From Arthrobacter sp. StoSoilB22 (GTDB lineage: Bacteria; Actinomycetota; Actinomycetes; Actinomycetales; Micrococcaceae), in contig NZ_AP024652.1 of the NCBI RefSeq assembly GCF_019977315.1, positions 2,976,001 to 3,040,000 of the forward strand: a stretch of 64,000 nt of DNA, read 5' to 3'. A model generated the notes under the pieces. That model ran no database searches, was not told the origin of the DNA, and worked only from the letters and a program-made list of their open reading frames with translations. Shown here in pieces: positions 1 through 8,946 of the stretch. Each line of letters starts with the position of its first letter. The stretch's first letter is position 1. The position numbers and the translations under genes were made by a program.

Positions 1-1401
1 CAACACGAGCGATAAAAGCATGACGAACCCGAAGGCCACCACGGAGATCAGCGTCTCCATGACAGACCATGTCTTGAAGGTCTGCCCCACGGTAAGTCCG
101 AACAACTCCTTGACCAACCAGAATCCAGCGTCGTTGACGTGGGACAGGAACAAGGAACCCGCACCGATGGCCAGGGCCAACAAAGCCGCGTGTGTGAGGC
201 TCAGGCTGCTGGCAAGGGGTGCCACGATGCCGGCGGCCGTTACGGTGGCCACCGTTGCCGAGCCCGTGGCCAGCCGGAGCGCCACAGCCACGATGAAGCC
301 CAGCACCAGAACTGACATGTTGGTGCCCTCGGCCCACTTCTTGACGGAGTCACCTACCCCGGCACCGATCAGGGTCTGCTTGAAACCGCCGCCCGCGCCA
401 ACAATGAGGAGGATCCCCGCAATGGGTCCAAGGCTTTCACCCAGCTTGGCTGTGATCTTGCTGCCGGTGAACCCAACAGCGTATCCGAACGTCACCATGG
501 CCAGAAGCACAGCCAACGTCATGGCCACCAAGGGCTGACCCACGAAGTCGAAGAAGGTCCGGAGGGCTGGTGCCGTCTCCGGGTCCGGCCAGATAATTCC
601 ACCCACGGCCTTCAACAGCATGAGGACCACAGGGAAAATGATGGTCAGCAAAGTCACCAGGAACGAGGGCTGGCGTTTGACCGCGCTGAGGTCCACTGCA
701 TGCTGCGTGTCGATCCCGCCGGCCACGGCGGGCGCGTCGACGGGTACCCAGCGGGCAGCAAGCCTGGAGAACAGCGGGCCGCAGATAATCACCGTGGGAA
801 TGGCCACAAGAATGCCAAGTGCCAACGTTGTGCCAAGTTCGGCTTTGACTGCGCTGATCGCAATCAATGGCCCCGGGTGCGGCGGCACCAGCCCGTGAAG
901 CACGGACAGGCCGGCCAGCGCCGGGATCGCGATGCGCATCAGCTTCATCTTGGAGCGCTGCGTTACCAGGACGATCACCGGAAGGAGCAGGACGAGCCCA
1001 ATTTCGAAGAACATGGGCAGGCCGATGATCACGGCCACCAAGGTCATCATCCAGACGAGCTTGTTCCCGCTGGCCTTGGCCAACAGGGTATCCACCACCC
1101 GGTTTGCGCCACCGGAATCGGCCAGCAATTTACCAAGCATTGCCCCGAGCGCAATGAGTAAGCCGACTTCCTTAAGGACACCCCCCACACCGTCCTCGAA
1201 GTTGGAGATGACCTTGCCAAGCTCGACGCCGGACGCCAGGCCCACAAAGGCCGAGCCCAGAACCAGCGCCAGGAACGGGTGAAGTTTGAGCTTTGCGATC
1301 AGCACCACAATCAGTGCAATGCCCAGTGCAGCCACCACAAGGAGTTGCGTGTCGTGGGCCGTCCATTCCTGTATCTGCGTCGCTGTATCGAGGACTTTCA
1401 C
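1..1401 (-). CDS. gntP: Gluconate:H+ symporter, GntP family (3' end cut by window edge)
   Basis: Inner-membrane permease that imports gluconate for the kinase encoded just upstream. The reverse strand reads open from a GTG at 1401 to the left edge (467 codons). It is strongly hydrophobic: an N-terminal segment LLVVAALGIALIVVLIAKLK is followed by HPFLALVLGSAFVGLASG and GVLKEVGLLIALGAMLGKLL, the usual start of the GntP family. GntP proteins are about 450 residues, and the last residues read here (METLISVVAFGFVMLLSLVL) look like the family C-terminus, so probably only a few codons and the stop are missing. The GTG overlaps the gluconokinase stop as GTGA, which implies translational coupling and a gntK-gntP operon. 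Substrate is inferred from family plus the kinase partner. Confidence 0.9.
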   Translation of the reverse strand, partial: MKVLDTATQIQEWTAHDTQLLVVAALGIALIVVLIAKLKLHPFLALVLGSAFVGLASGVELGKVISNFEDGVGGVLKEVGLLIALGAMLGKLLADSGGANRVVDTLLAKASGNKLVWMMTLVAVIIGLPMFFEIGLVLLLPVIVLVTQRSKMKLMRIAIPALAGLSVLHGLVPPHPGPLIAISAVKAELGTTLALGILVAIPTVIICGPLFSRLAARWVPVDAPAVAGGIDTQHAVDLSAVKRQPSFLVTLLTIIFPVVLMLLKAVGGIIWPDPETAPALRTFFDFVGQPLVAMTLAVLLAMVTFGYAVGFTGSKITAKLGESLGPIAGILLIVGAGGGFKQTLIGAGVGDSVKKWAEGTNMSVLVLGFIVAVALRLATGSATVATVTAAGIVAPLASSLSLTHAALLALAIGAGSLFLSHVNDAGFWLVKELFGLTVGQTFKTWSVMETLISVVAFGFVMLLSLVL

Positions 1402-1943
1402 GAGGCGGTCGCTTCGGTACCGGCACCTACAGGCCGGAGACCGAGCCGTTCAATAACTTCGTCGGCTTCCTCTGCGGGGGACGCGGAAACACACAAGGAA
1501 ATGTAGTTCTCGTCCCGGGTGGGTTCCTCAAGTGCGTCGAACTGCGATTCCAAGAGCGACGGCGGCATGAAGTGGCCATGCCTGGAGGCCAGGCGGTCGG
1601 AGATCTTGTCCTTGCTCCCCTGCAGGAAGACGAAAACAACGTTGTCGCCGCGGAGCACGTCGCGGTACTTCTTTTTGAGTGCCGAGCACGTAATGATTGC
1701 CGGTGTTCCGGCATCCGCGCGCTCACGGATCCAGTCCGAGATGATGCTCAGCCAGGGCCACCGGTCCTCATCGCTCAGAGCCAGCCCCGACTGCATCTTG
1801 GCCACGTTGGCCTCCGGGTGCAGGTCGTCGCCTTCGGCAAGATCCCATCCAAGCTTCCCGGCGAGAACGCCGGCCACCGTCGACTTGCCGGAACCGGAGA
1901 CTCCCATAATCACCAGTACGGGTTGTTGCGCAGTCTTCGCCAT
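1398..1943 (-). CDS. gntK: Gluconokinase, GntK family
   Basis: Phosphorylates gluconate with ATP to 6-phosphogluconate, feeding the pentose phosphate pathway. The 181-residue protein has the usual length for the family and a P-loop GVSGSGKST near residue 17, followed by the GDDLHPEANVAKM substrate segment and ITCSALKKKYRDVLRG, all GntK hallmarks. I chose the ATG at 1943 over an in-frame TTG one codon upstream because GAGGAAG lies about 11 nt before it. It is first in the gntK-gntP operon. The 70-bp gap to the next gene, with an AT-rich stretch around 1960-1980, presumably holds the promoter. No dedicated gnt regulator is adjacent. Confidence 0.95.
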   Translation of the reverse strand: MAKTAQQPVLVIMGVSGSGKSTVAGVLAGKLGWDLAEGDDLHPEANVAKMQSGLALSDEDRWPWLSIISDWIRERADAGTPAIITCSALKKKYRDVLRGDNVVFVFLQGSKDKISDRLASRHGHFMPPSLLESQFDALEEPTRDENYISLCVSASPAEEADEVIERLGLRPVGAGTEATAS

Positions 1944-2017
1944 CAAAGTCTGCCTTCCTCGAATAAATATGATTTAACCGAGATCAAGCATATGACACGG
2001 GTTACACCACAGCAACG

Positions 2018-2797
2018 TCAGAAGCCGGCGATCGTAGTGGAACCGTTGACTGGGACAACGTGGAAATACTCTGCGCTGGCTCCTTCGGGCAGCCCGGCCC
2101 GCTCGCCATTGCCGAGCATCATGGACCTCACCACACGCTCCATGCCCTCGATATCGGGGTGCTGGCTCGCATGAATCCTGATGGCGTCAAGCTTGGCGTC
2201 GACATGATCCGAAACATCCACAGAGTGGTTCTCCCTGGCCTCCGGGCTGGAGATGAACCACAGCCACGGTAGCTTGTAGGCCTTTAGTCCGGCCGCATCC
2301 AGTTCCGGGTAAGCGAACGGATTCTCCACTGCCGGATAGACTGCCCGGGTCACGGCTTCCCCCGCTGCAAGGTGGTCCGGGTGGCTCTTCTGGAGCCGGT
2401 CCCAGTTCCTTTCGGGGTGCATGGTCAACACGATGTCCGGCCGGACTTCCCGGATCAGCTTCACCACGCGCTTGATGACGTCATGTGTCGGCTCCAGATA
2501 CCCGTCCCGTTCGTGAAGATAGTGGATATCCGTAACGCCCACCAGAGCAGCAGCACGCTTCTGCTCCTCAGCCCGCAGTTCGATGATCCGTTCGCGGTCC
2601 ACGGGATCGAATCCTCCGGCATCGCCGTCGGTCATGATGCAATAGCTGACCTCGACGCCGGCAGCCGTCCAGGCCGCGATGGTCCCGGCCGCGCCAAAAT
2701 CGATATCGTCGGGATGGGCAGTAAAACAAAGCACCCGCTCAACGCGCTCCGTGGAGGCATCGAACGGGCTCTTTGCTGACGTGATGTCAGTGGTCAA
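2018..2797 (-). CDS. PIG-L family deacetylase
   Basis: A 259-residue zinc-dependent N-acetyl deacetylase of the PIG-L/LmbE family. The metal site is visible as AHPDD around residue 27 and a later HPDHLAAGEA, which supplies the third ligand. Family members deacetylate N-acetylglucosaminyl compounds such as mycothiol precursors, mycothiol conjugates or bacillithiol precursors; the substrate here cannot be read from sequence. The start is a TTG at 2797 with GAAAGG about 9 nt upstream, and the gene begins 5 nt after etfA stops, so it is the third gene of etfB-etfA-pigL. Why a deacetylase is coupled to an electron-transfer flavoprotein is unclear. Confidence 0.85.
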   Translation of the reverse strand: MTTDITSAKSPFDASTERVERVLCFTAHPDDIDFGAAGTIAAWTAAGVEVSYCIMTDGDAGGFDPVDRERIIELRAEEQKRAAALVGVTDIHYLHERDGYLEPTHDVIKRVVKLIREVRPDIVLTMHPERNWDRLQKSHPDHLAAGEAVTRAVYPAVENPFAYPELDAAGLKAYKLPWLWFISSPEARENHSVDVSDHVDAKLDAIRIHASQHPDIEGMERVVRSMMLGNGERAGLPEGASAEYFHVVPVNGSTTIAGF

Positions 2798-2802
2798 AGG
2801 GA

Positions 2803-3756
2803 TCAGCCTTTCCGCTTCTTGATCTCTGCGGTGGCCTGCGGAAGGACCTTGAAGAGGTCACCGATGATGCCGTAATCGGCAATCTCAAACACCGGCGATT
2901 CCGCGTCCTTGTTGATGGCCACAATGACCTTGGAAGTCTGCATTCCAGCTTTCTGCTGGATTGCACCTGAAATACCGGCTGAAATGTACAGCTGCGGAGA
3001 CACCGTGACACCGGTCTGGCCAACCTGCGCATCATGGCCAATCCATCCCGCATCAGTAGCGGCGCGGGAAGCACCTACAGCAGCGCCAAGGGCGTCGGCA
3101 AGCTCTTCGAGCGGGCCGAAGTCACCATCTACGCCACGGCCGCCGGCAACCACGATCCTCGCTTCGCTCAGATCAGGCCGCCCGCTGACGGGCTTCTCGG
3201 TGCGGGCTGCGATGCGTGCGGAGTTCGCCAAGCCATGAGCGGGAACCTCAACAGTGGCAGTTGCCGGTGCAGCGGCGGCACCGGCAGGAACAGGTTCCAC
3301 GTTGTTGGCCTTGACCGAAAGGACGGTCACAGGAGTAGTAGCTTTCGCCGTGGTGTTGTAAGAGCCCGCCAAGACGGACTTGTGCGCAGTGCCGTCAGCG
3401 TCAACACCCACGACGTCGGTAATGACGCCGGCACTGAGCTTAATGCCCAGCCTGCCCGCAATCTCCTTGCCCTCAGGCGAGTTGTCCACGAGGACTGCTG
3501 TGGCGCCGGATGCTGCTACTGCAGCGGCAAGGTAGGCGGCCTTCGGGCCCACCAAGTAGTTGTCGAGGTCGTCCACCGACGGCTGGTAAACCGTCGTGGC
3601 ACCGTAGGCACCCAAAGTGGCGGCGACGTCGTCGTTCAACTCCCCGGTGAACGCGACGGCGGTCTCCCCCAGCGAGCGGGCGATGGTCAGGAGCTCCAGG
3701 CTGCTCTTCTTGAGAGCTGATCCCGGGTTGTCAATGAAAACAAGTGCATTTGCCAT
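2803..3756 (-). CDS. etfA: Electron transfer flavoprotein, alpha subunit
   Basis: The 317-residue FAD-binding subunit of the ETF heterodimer, which collects electrons from acyl-CoA and related dehydrogenases and passes them to the quinone pool. The C-terminal FAD domain is clear: [20 protein letters not shown], a segment starting [20 protein letters not shown], then [20 protein letters not shown]. The N-terminal domain is shorter and more variable, as is usual. It starts with ATG, lies 14 nt after etfB, and is followed at 5 nt by the PIG-L gene. Confidence 0.95.
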   Translation of the reverse strand: MANALVFIDNPGSALKKSSLELLTIARSLGETAVAFTGELNDDVAATLGAYGATTVYQPSVDDLDNYLVGPKAAYLAAAVAASGATAVLVDNSPEGKEIAGRLGIKLSAGVITDVVGVDADGTAHKSVLAGSYNTTAKATTPVTVLSVKANNVEPVPAGAAAAPATATVEVPAHGLANSARIAARTEKPVSGRPDLSEARIVVAGGRGVDGDFGPLEELADALGAAVGASRAATDAGWIGHDAQVGQTGVTVSPQLYISAGISGAIQQKAGMQTSKVIVAINKDAESPVFEIADYGIIGDLFKVLPQATAEIKKRKG

Positions 3757-3770
3757 GGTTCGAGTCCCCT

Positions 3771-4574
3771 TTAGAGCAGCTTCTGTGCGGCTAGGAAGTC
3801 CACCAGCTTGATGCCGGCGTCGCCGTCGTCGGTAATGATGGTTCCTGCTGTCCGCGGCGGGCGGGCCTCTGCGGACTCCACCACTGTCCAGGAGCCAGCC
3901 GAGCCCACCTGTGAAGCGTCCACGCCAATGTCAGCAAGTGACAGGGAGGCGATCTTCTTCTTCTTGGCCGCCAGGATGCCCTTGAAGTTGGGGTAACGGG
4001 GCTCGTTGATCTGGTCCGTGACGGAAACAACGGCCGGGAGCTCCGCCTCAACGGTTTCCGAGAAGGCGCCGGCGTCACGGCGGGCGCTGACCCGGCCACC
4101 CGTAACCTCAAGGCTGGAAGCGAACGTGACCTGCGGGAACTGCAAGCGCTCGGCAAGTTGGGCCGGGATGAGCGAAGTCTCGCCATCGGTGGAAGCCATG
4201 CCCGTCAGGACCAGGTCCACCGGGCGGCCATCGGCCGAGATGTGGCGAATAGCAGCGGCAAGCGCCAGCGAAGTGGCAGCCGCATCCGAACCAGCCAAAG
4301 CGTCGTCGCTGAGGTGCACGCCGGAATACGCGCCAATCTGTAGGGACTTCTTCACAGCATTGACCGCACCGGACGGGCCCATGCTCAAAGCAATGACCTC
4401 ATTCCCGGCCTTCGGTCCGCCGCGTTCCTCCGCCAATTGGAGCGCTGCCTCGAGGGCGTACTCGTCCAATTCAGACAAGATGCTCTCATCACGGTCGGTC
4501 GTGTTGCCAGGTCCGGTGATGTGCCGGTCAAACTGGGCGTCCGGGACGTGCTTGACCAGAACGACAATCTTCAA
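3771..4574 (-). CDS. etfB: Electron transfer flavoprotein, beta subunit
   Basis: Partner of EtfA. It opens with KIVVLVKHVPDAQFDRH and contains DRDESILSELDEYALEAALQ and VLTGMASTDGETSLIPAQLA, the family signature regions that hold AMP and the dehydrogenase recognition loop. An in-frame GTG lies at 4586, four codons upstream. I prefer the TTG at 4574 because GGAAG sits 5 nt before it and the product then begins at the residue where ETF-beta proteins normally start (267 aa). It is first in an etfB-etfA-pigL operon whose promoter must lie between 4587 and about 4770. Confidence 0.92.
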   Translation of the reverse strand: MKIVVLVKHVPDAQFDRHITGPGNTTDRDESILSELDEYALEAALQLAEERGGPKAGNEVIALSMGPSGAVNAVKKSLQIGAYSGVHLSDDALAGSDAAATSLALAAAIRHISADGRPVDLVLTGMASTDGETSLIPAQLAERLQFPQVTFASSLEVTGGRVSARRDAGAFSETVEAELPAVVSVTDQINEPRYPNFKGILAAKKKKIASLSLADIGVDASQVGSAGSWTVVESAEARPPRTAGTIITDDGDAGIKLVDFLAAQKLL

Positions 4575-4773
4575 TGTCTCTTCCACTGTCTTCGAAGCAG
4601 CCTTCCATGCTTGTGGACGGCCAAACGCAGCAGCGTGGCCGTGAATAACCCAGCGCGTGGGCTCGTCCTAGCTAAGCATATTGCCCGCAGAAAACCACTC
4701 CCAGCGTTAAGCCCTGTTTCAGCTACGCGCGATGCTCTTGTGCTGCAGCGTGCGGTGCCGGGACACCCACAAA

Positions 4774-4806
4774 CGGCGGGCGGCACTGCCAAGGTGCCGT
4801 CCGCCG
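4774..4806 (-). terminator. Hairpin terminator downstream of the HtrA-like gene
   Basis: A 13-bp stem (4774-4786 with 4794-4806, one G-U pair) with a 7-nt loop lies 46 nt past the htrA stop. On the minus strand it is followed by TTTGTGGG, a weak U-tract. The rest of the 265-bp gap between etfB and htrA shows no gene. Confidence 0.6.
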
Positions 4807-4851
4807 TCGTGGGTTGCTCCTGCCTCCCGCTGGGCCGCCTACTGCTGAGCG

Positions 4852-6474
4852 CTACTGCTGAGCGGCGTCGAGGGTGACCTCAACCTCTTGTGTCTGTCCC
4901 CCGCGCTGAATGGTTACCTTGACCTTGGCACCGGCAGGTTGCTCCCGAACCGCCGCAGTCAGCTGGTTGGGATCGCTCACGGCGTAGTCGCCGAACTTGG
5001 TCACCACATCGCCAACCTTGAGTCCTGCCTTCGCAGCAGCAGAACCCGAGGTCACCGACGCAACCTCAGCACCCACCGAGAAGCCTGAATCGCTGCCCGA
5101 GGACGACTTCGAACGAACTGACACACCGAACTGCCCGTGGCTGGCTTTACCGGTTTCGATGATCTCCTGCGCCACGCGCTTGGCGTGGTTGATGGGAACA
5201 CTGAAACCGACGCCGATGTTACCGCTGGACGATTCGGACGTTCCACTGCCCGCCGAAGCGATGGCCACGTTGACGCCGATTACTTCACCCTTGCTGTTCA
5301 CGAGCGCGCCCCCGGAGTTGCCGGGGTTGATGGCAGCATCAGTCTGGATGACGTTGATGGCAATCGAGCCCTCGTTGGCTGTGCTCTGGCTCTGGCCACC
5401 ATTTGGCGGCGCGAACTGGAAGCCTTCGTCTCCGCCCTGGCTCTCATCCGGCGTGCCTTCCGGCACAGCAGAGGACGCCACGCTGATGGTTCGGTTGAGC
5501 GTGGACACGATGCCATCGGTCACCGTGCCGGTAAGACCCAACGGTGAACCGATGGCGACGGCGGTGTCCCCCACATTGATCTTGGAAGAGTCACCAAGCG
5601 TTGCCGGGACGAGGCCAGAGGCATCGCTTACCTTGATGACTGCAAGGTCGGACAAAGGGTCAGTGCCAACCACAGTGGCCTTGAGGACCTTGCCATCGCT
5701 GGTGCGGACCTCAATTGCGGCGTTTGCGGTGGCGCCATCGAGCGTGACGACGTGGGTGTTGGTGAGGATGTGGCCCTGGTCATCCAAAATGATGCCGGAA
5801 CCAGTACCGCCCTCATTTCCGCTGGTCGCCTTGATGGTCACCACGCTGGGCGAAGCCTTGGCGGCCGCAGCGGTAATGACGTTGACGTCATCTTTGTTAT
5901 TCACGATAACGGTGCTGGATTGTCCGCCGGTTGAAGCAGCCGGGGCGGGGTTATCCCACAGAGCGTTACTGCCCGCCACCACGCCGCCACCGATCAGACC
6001 CGCTGCCAGCATGCTAGCTACAAGGGTGCCGACGCCGAAAGCCGGCTTGCGCTTGGTGCTGACGGAAGAGTGCCCTGGGGTGTGCTGCATCCCTGGACTG
6101 TTGTGCCCCTGCTGTTCCTGGAAACCTTGCTGGTTGTGGAACTGGGAAGCGGCATTGTGTCCCGGATTCGAGCCCCCGTAGAACGGCTGGTGCTGCGGGT
6201 AGCTTGGGCGATGAGACGGGTCATGCTGCTGGTAAGACTGATTGTGCGGCTGCGGAGCGCCGTAGTACTGCGGCTGCTGCGGAGCGGCGGGAGGCTGGAA
6301 GGCAGGCAGCGGAGTAGTGGGCTGCGCCGGGTTTTCGGTCCCCGCCTCCTGCCGGGAAGTCCACGCGGGCTGCTGCGGAGTGGTGCCGGCATCGCCCTGC
6401 TCCCCCGTGCTGTCCCGCGGCTCCGACGGCTCGCGGTTCTCTGGTGCAGTGCCCTGCGCTGGGTTCTCCGTCAT
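4852..6474 (-). CDS. HtrA/DegP-like serine protease with PDZ domain, membrane anchored
   Basis: A 540-residue envelope quality-control protease. Residues 1-145 are low-complexity cytoplasmic sequence rich in Pro, Gln, Gly and Asn. One membrane segment follows (FGVGTLVASMLAAGLIGGGV), then an extracytoplasmic trypsin-like domain with His in ILTNTHVVT, Asp in SDLAVIKV and Ser in NPGNSGGALV. A C-terminal PDZ domain begins near KAGLKVGDVVTKFG. I moved the start to the ATG at 6474 because AAAGGAAG precedes it; the open frame extends nine codons further without a ribosome site. It is divergent from the TPM/PspA pair across 321 bp, which fits an envelope-stress neighbourhood. Confidence 0.93.
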   Translation of the reverse strand: MTENPAQGTAPENREPSEPRDSTGEQGDAGTTPQQPAWTSRQEAGTENPAQPTTPLPAFQPPAAPQQPQYYGAPQPHNQSYQQHDPSHRPSYPQHQPFYGGSNPGHNAASQFHNQQGFQEQQGHNSPGMQHTPGHSSVSTKRKPAFGVGTLVASMLAAGLIGGGVVAGSNALWDNPAPAASTGGQSSTVIVNNKDDVNVITAAAAKASPSVVTIKATSGNEGGTGSGIILDDQGHILTNTHVVTLDGATANAAIEVRTSDGKVLKATVVGTDPLSDLAVIKVSDASGLVPATLGDSSKINVGDTAVAIGSPLGLTGTVTDGIVSTLNRTISVASSAVPEGTPDESQGGDEGFQFAPPNGGQSQSTANEGSIAINVIQTDAAINPGNSGGALVNSKGEVIGVNVAIASAGSGTSESSSGNIGVGFSVPINHAKRVAQEIIETGKASHGQFGVSVRSKSSSGSDSGFSVGAEVASVTSGSAAAKAGLKVGDVVTKFGDYAVSDPNQLTAAVREQPAGAKVKVTIQRGGQTQEVEVTLDAAQQ

Positions 6475-6795
6475 GGGTCTTCCTTTCATCCTCGTCTTCA
6501 ACCACTATGTACCCAATAACTGGAACAAAAGCGGACGTTCGCTGGGAGCTTGCTGAAAGGAAGTCGTCGCTGGTAGCCGCCCCCTCAAGAAGACCCTCAA
6601 CGGCTCACCAATCCAGCTCTCTCCTATATTTCGCTGGTGGCATATTCAACCCTGTGGACGGGTTCGGGGGTGCACCATAGAATCAAGAGGAATTGCCACA
6701 GCGACCTGCGGCTTTACACCATGCGTGGGGGCGCTGAGCATTCTGTGACGATTGGTACGCCTTGTTCCAGTCGCAGACGTGCTGAAGGGTTGCAC
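6475..6795. promoter_or_regulatory. Divergent intergenic region between HtrA-like and TPM-domain genes
   Basis: There is no gene in these 321 bp. On the plus strand GTGGAC (6655-6660), a 17-bp spacer and TAGAAT (6678-6683) form a plausible vegetative promoter for the TPM gene, with a leader of about 105 nt. On the minus strand an AT-rich patch near 6625-6650 (TTGAAT and TATAGG in reverse complement, 15-bp spacing) could serve htrA. Both are by eye only. Confidence 0.35.
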
Positions 6796-8847
6796 ATGCG
6801 GTCAATAGTTAAACGCGTACTCGCCGTAATCGGCCTGGCTGGAATGTTGGCCCTACCGGCCACTTCCGCTTGGGCTGCAGATCCGGTGACCATTCCGTCC
6901 GGCCAGAACATTGTGGATGACGCCAATCTTCTGGGTAGCCGTAAGGGCGAAGTTCAGGAAGCGATCCAAAAGACGCTCAAGGACCACAAATACAACTTGT
7001 ATGTGGTCACTGTGGACTCCTTCACGAATCCCTCCGAACCCCCCGCCTGGGCGGAGGCCGTAGCCAAGAACAAGGGCATGGGTAAGGCAGACGCGATCCT
7101 GGCAATTGCCGCTTCCGGCCAGTACACCTTCGTACTGAATTCCGGAAGTTCCATCCGCTCCAAGCAGTCCGCCATTACGCAAAATGCCGTGACAGCCAAT
7201 CTGGCAGGCGGCAAGAAAGACTTCGCACAGGCGGCCATCGACACAGCGGCTGCCATCGGGGACGCTGCCGGCGGCGGTAGCGGTACCGTTCCGAGCGGAA
7301 ACGCAGGTGTCGGTGTCCTTGTCGGCGTAGGCGTCGTAGCGGCCGGCGGTGCAGGCACGTATCTGTACCTCCGTAACCGACGCAAGAAGGGCAGCACCAA
7401 GGCGGTCAGCGCCAGCTATGGACCACAAGGTGAACAGCTTGACCCCTTGGCGGGCCTGACCATTCCGGAACTGCGCCAGAAGAGCGGCTCACTGTTGATC
7501 GAGGCGGACGACGCCATCAAGTCCAGCGAGCAGGAACTGGGCTTCGCCCAGGCTCAGTATGGTGATTCCGCAATTGGTAACTTCACCAAAGCCCTGGAAG
7601 AAGCGAAGGGCCACATGACGGAGTCGTTCAAGCTGCAGCAGCAGCTGGATGACCACATTCCTGACACTGAAGAGCAGCAGCGTAGTTGGCTCGGCGAGAT
7701 CATTCGCCGCTCAGAAGCCGCATTGGCTTCGCTGCGAGATCAGAAGGCTGACTTCGACTCTCTGCGCGAGCTTGAAAAGAACGCTCCTCAAGCCTTGGCA
7801 GCGGTAACGGCCGGAGCCAGGGAAGCCGACGCCAAGATCGCCAGCGCGGAACAGTCGCTTGAAGGTTTGCGCGCCAAATATGCCGAATCTGCTTTGACCC
7901 AGGTCTCCGACAACATCTTGCAGGCCAAGGAGCGGCTCGCGTTCGTACAGAACGCTGCAACTGCTGCCCAGGAGAAGCTGGCAAGCGGCGAAAACAGCCT
8001 CGCTGCTGTTGCGGTACGCGCCGCAGAAGAGAGCCTGCACCAAACCAACGTGTTGATCGATGCCATCTCCAAGACGGCCGGCAGCCTGGATGAGGCCCGG
8101 GCTTCCCTGGAAGGCGCTGTGGCAGAAACCAGCCAGGACCTCGCACAGGCGCGGGCAATGATCCAGTCCGGTGCACACCCTGAACTGGCCGGTCCAGTGG
8201 CCGGGGTGGAAGCGGCCTTGGCACAGGTAAAAACCGAAATTCAGGGCGGAAAGATCGACCCCATCGCAACGCTTAGCCGTTTGGAGTCTGCTCATCAGGC
8301 GCTCGATCAGTCCTTGTCCGGCGTCCGCGATCAGCAGGAGCAAGCCCGCCGGGCCCAGGCCTCGCTTCAGCAAACCATCATGGCGGCGCAGGCACAGATC
8401 AGCGCTACGTCCGACTACATCACTGCACGTCGCGGGGGCGTGGGCACAGAGGCCCGGACAAGGTTGGCCGAGGCCCAGCGCAACCTTGACTATGCACTCT
8501 CCATCTCACGCAATGATCCAGTCACCGCACTTACCTACGCCCAGCAGGCACACTCGCTCGCGGCGCAGGCTGCACAACTCGCCCAGTCCGACGTCGATCA
8601 GTTCGGTTACGCCGATCAGGGCTACGGCCGCGGTGGGATGTTCGGCGGAGGCGGCGGAGGCGGCGGCCTTGGCGGTGCCATCCTTGGCGGTATCCTCATC
8701 AACTCCATCCTGAACGGCGGCGGAGGCGGCTGGGGAGGCGGCAACGACGGCGGAGGCGGCGGCGGATTCTTCGGCGGCGACTCCGGCGGCGGAGGCGACT
8801 TCGGCGGCGGCGGCGACTTTGGCGGCGGAGACTCCGGCAGCTTCTAG
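6796..8847 (+). CDS. TPM-domain membrane protein with long helical region and Gly-rich tail
   Basis: A 683-residue exported membrane protein of unknown biochemical role. A signal peptide (MRSIVKRVLAVIGLAGMLAL, cleavage near SAWAA) precedes a TPM domain at about residues 35-155, with IVDDANLLG at its start. A second membrane segment follows (VGVLVGVGVVAAGGAGTYLY) and then a basic stop-transfer RNRRKK. Residues about 215-620 are Ala/Gln/Glu-rich and probably coiled-coil. The last 60 residues are almost only Gly, Asp, Phe and Ser (GGGG-GGDF repeats). I chose the ATG at 6796 because GAAGGG precedes it and it gives the signal peptide. It lies 99 bp before a pspA homologue, so the two probably act together at the membrane. 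Confidence 0.85.
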   Translation: MRSIVKRVLAVIGLAGMLALPATSAWAADPVTIPSGQNIVDDANLLGSRKGEVQEAIQKTLKDHKYNLYVVTVDSFTNPSEPPAWAEAVAKNKGMGKADAILAIAASGQYTFVLNSGSSIRSKQSAITQNAVTANLAGGKKDFAQAAIDTAAAIGDAAGGGSGTVPSGNAGVGVLVGVGVVAAGGAGTYLYLRNRRKKGSTKAVSASYGPQGEQLDPLAGLTIPELRQKSGSLLIEADDAIKSSEQELGFAQAQYGDSAIGNFTKALEEAKGHMTESFKLQQQLDDHIPDTEEQQRSWLGEIIRRSEAALASLRDQKADFDSLRELEKNAPQALAAVTAGAREADAKIASAEQSLEGLRAKYAESALTQVSDNILQAKERLAFVQNAATAAQEKLASGENSLAAVAVRAAEESLHQTNVLIDAISKTAGSLDEARASLEGAVAETSQDLAQARAMIQSGAHPELAGPVAGVEAALAQVKTEIQGGKIDPIATLSRLESAHQALDQSLSGVRDQQEQARRAQASLQQTIMAAQAQISATSDYITARRGGVGTEARTRLAEAQRNLDYALSISRNDPVTALTYAQQAHSLAAQAAQLAQSDVDQFGYADQGYGRGGMFGGGGGGGGLGGAILGGILINSILNGGGGGWGGGNDGGGGGGFFGGDSGGGGDFGGGGDFGGGDSGSF

Positions 8848-8946
8848 CCAGACAAACTAGGCGGGGTCAACGCCCCGTATAGAAGCGGTACAACAACTGA
8901 TCACTGATTTCCAGTGGCACCACTGAGCAGGACGAAAGGCAACACC

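Noticed and set aside
1293-2174. Plus-strand frame (293 codons) over gntK
   Set aside because: Antisense to gluconokinase and its promoter; no ribosome site.
4997-6181. Long open frame (394 codons) on the plus strand
   Set aside because: Antisense to the HtrA-like protease. Pro/Ser/Thr/Leu-rich low-complexity shadow.
8640-8847. PE-PGRS-like or surface-antigen Gly repeat
   Set aside because: It is the tail of a TPM-domain protein with a clear frame. No PE domain.
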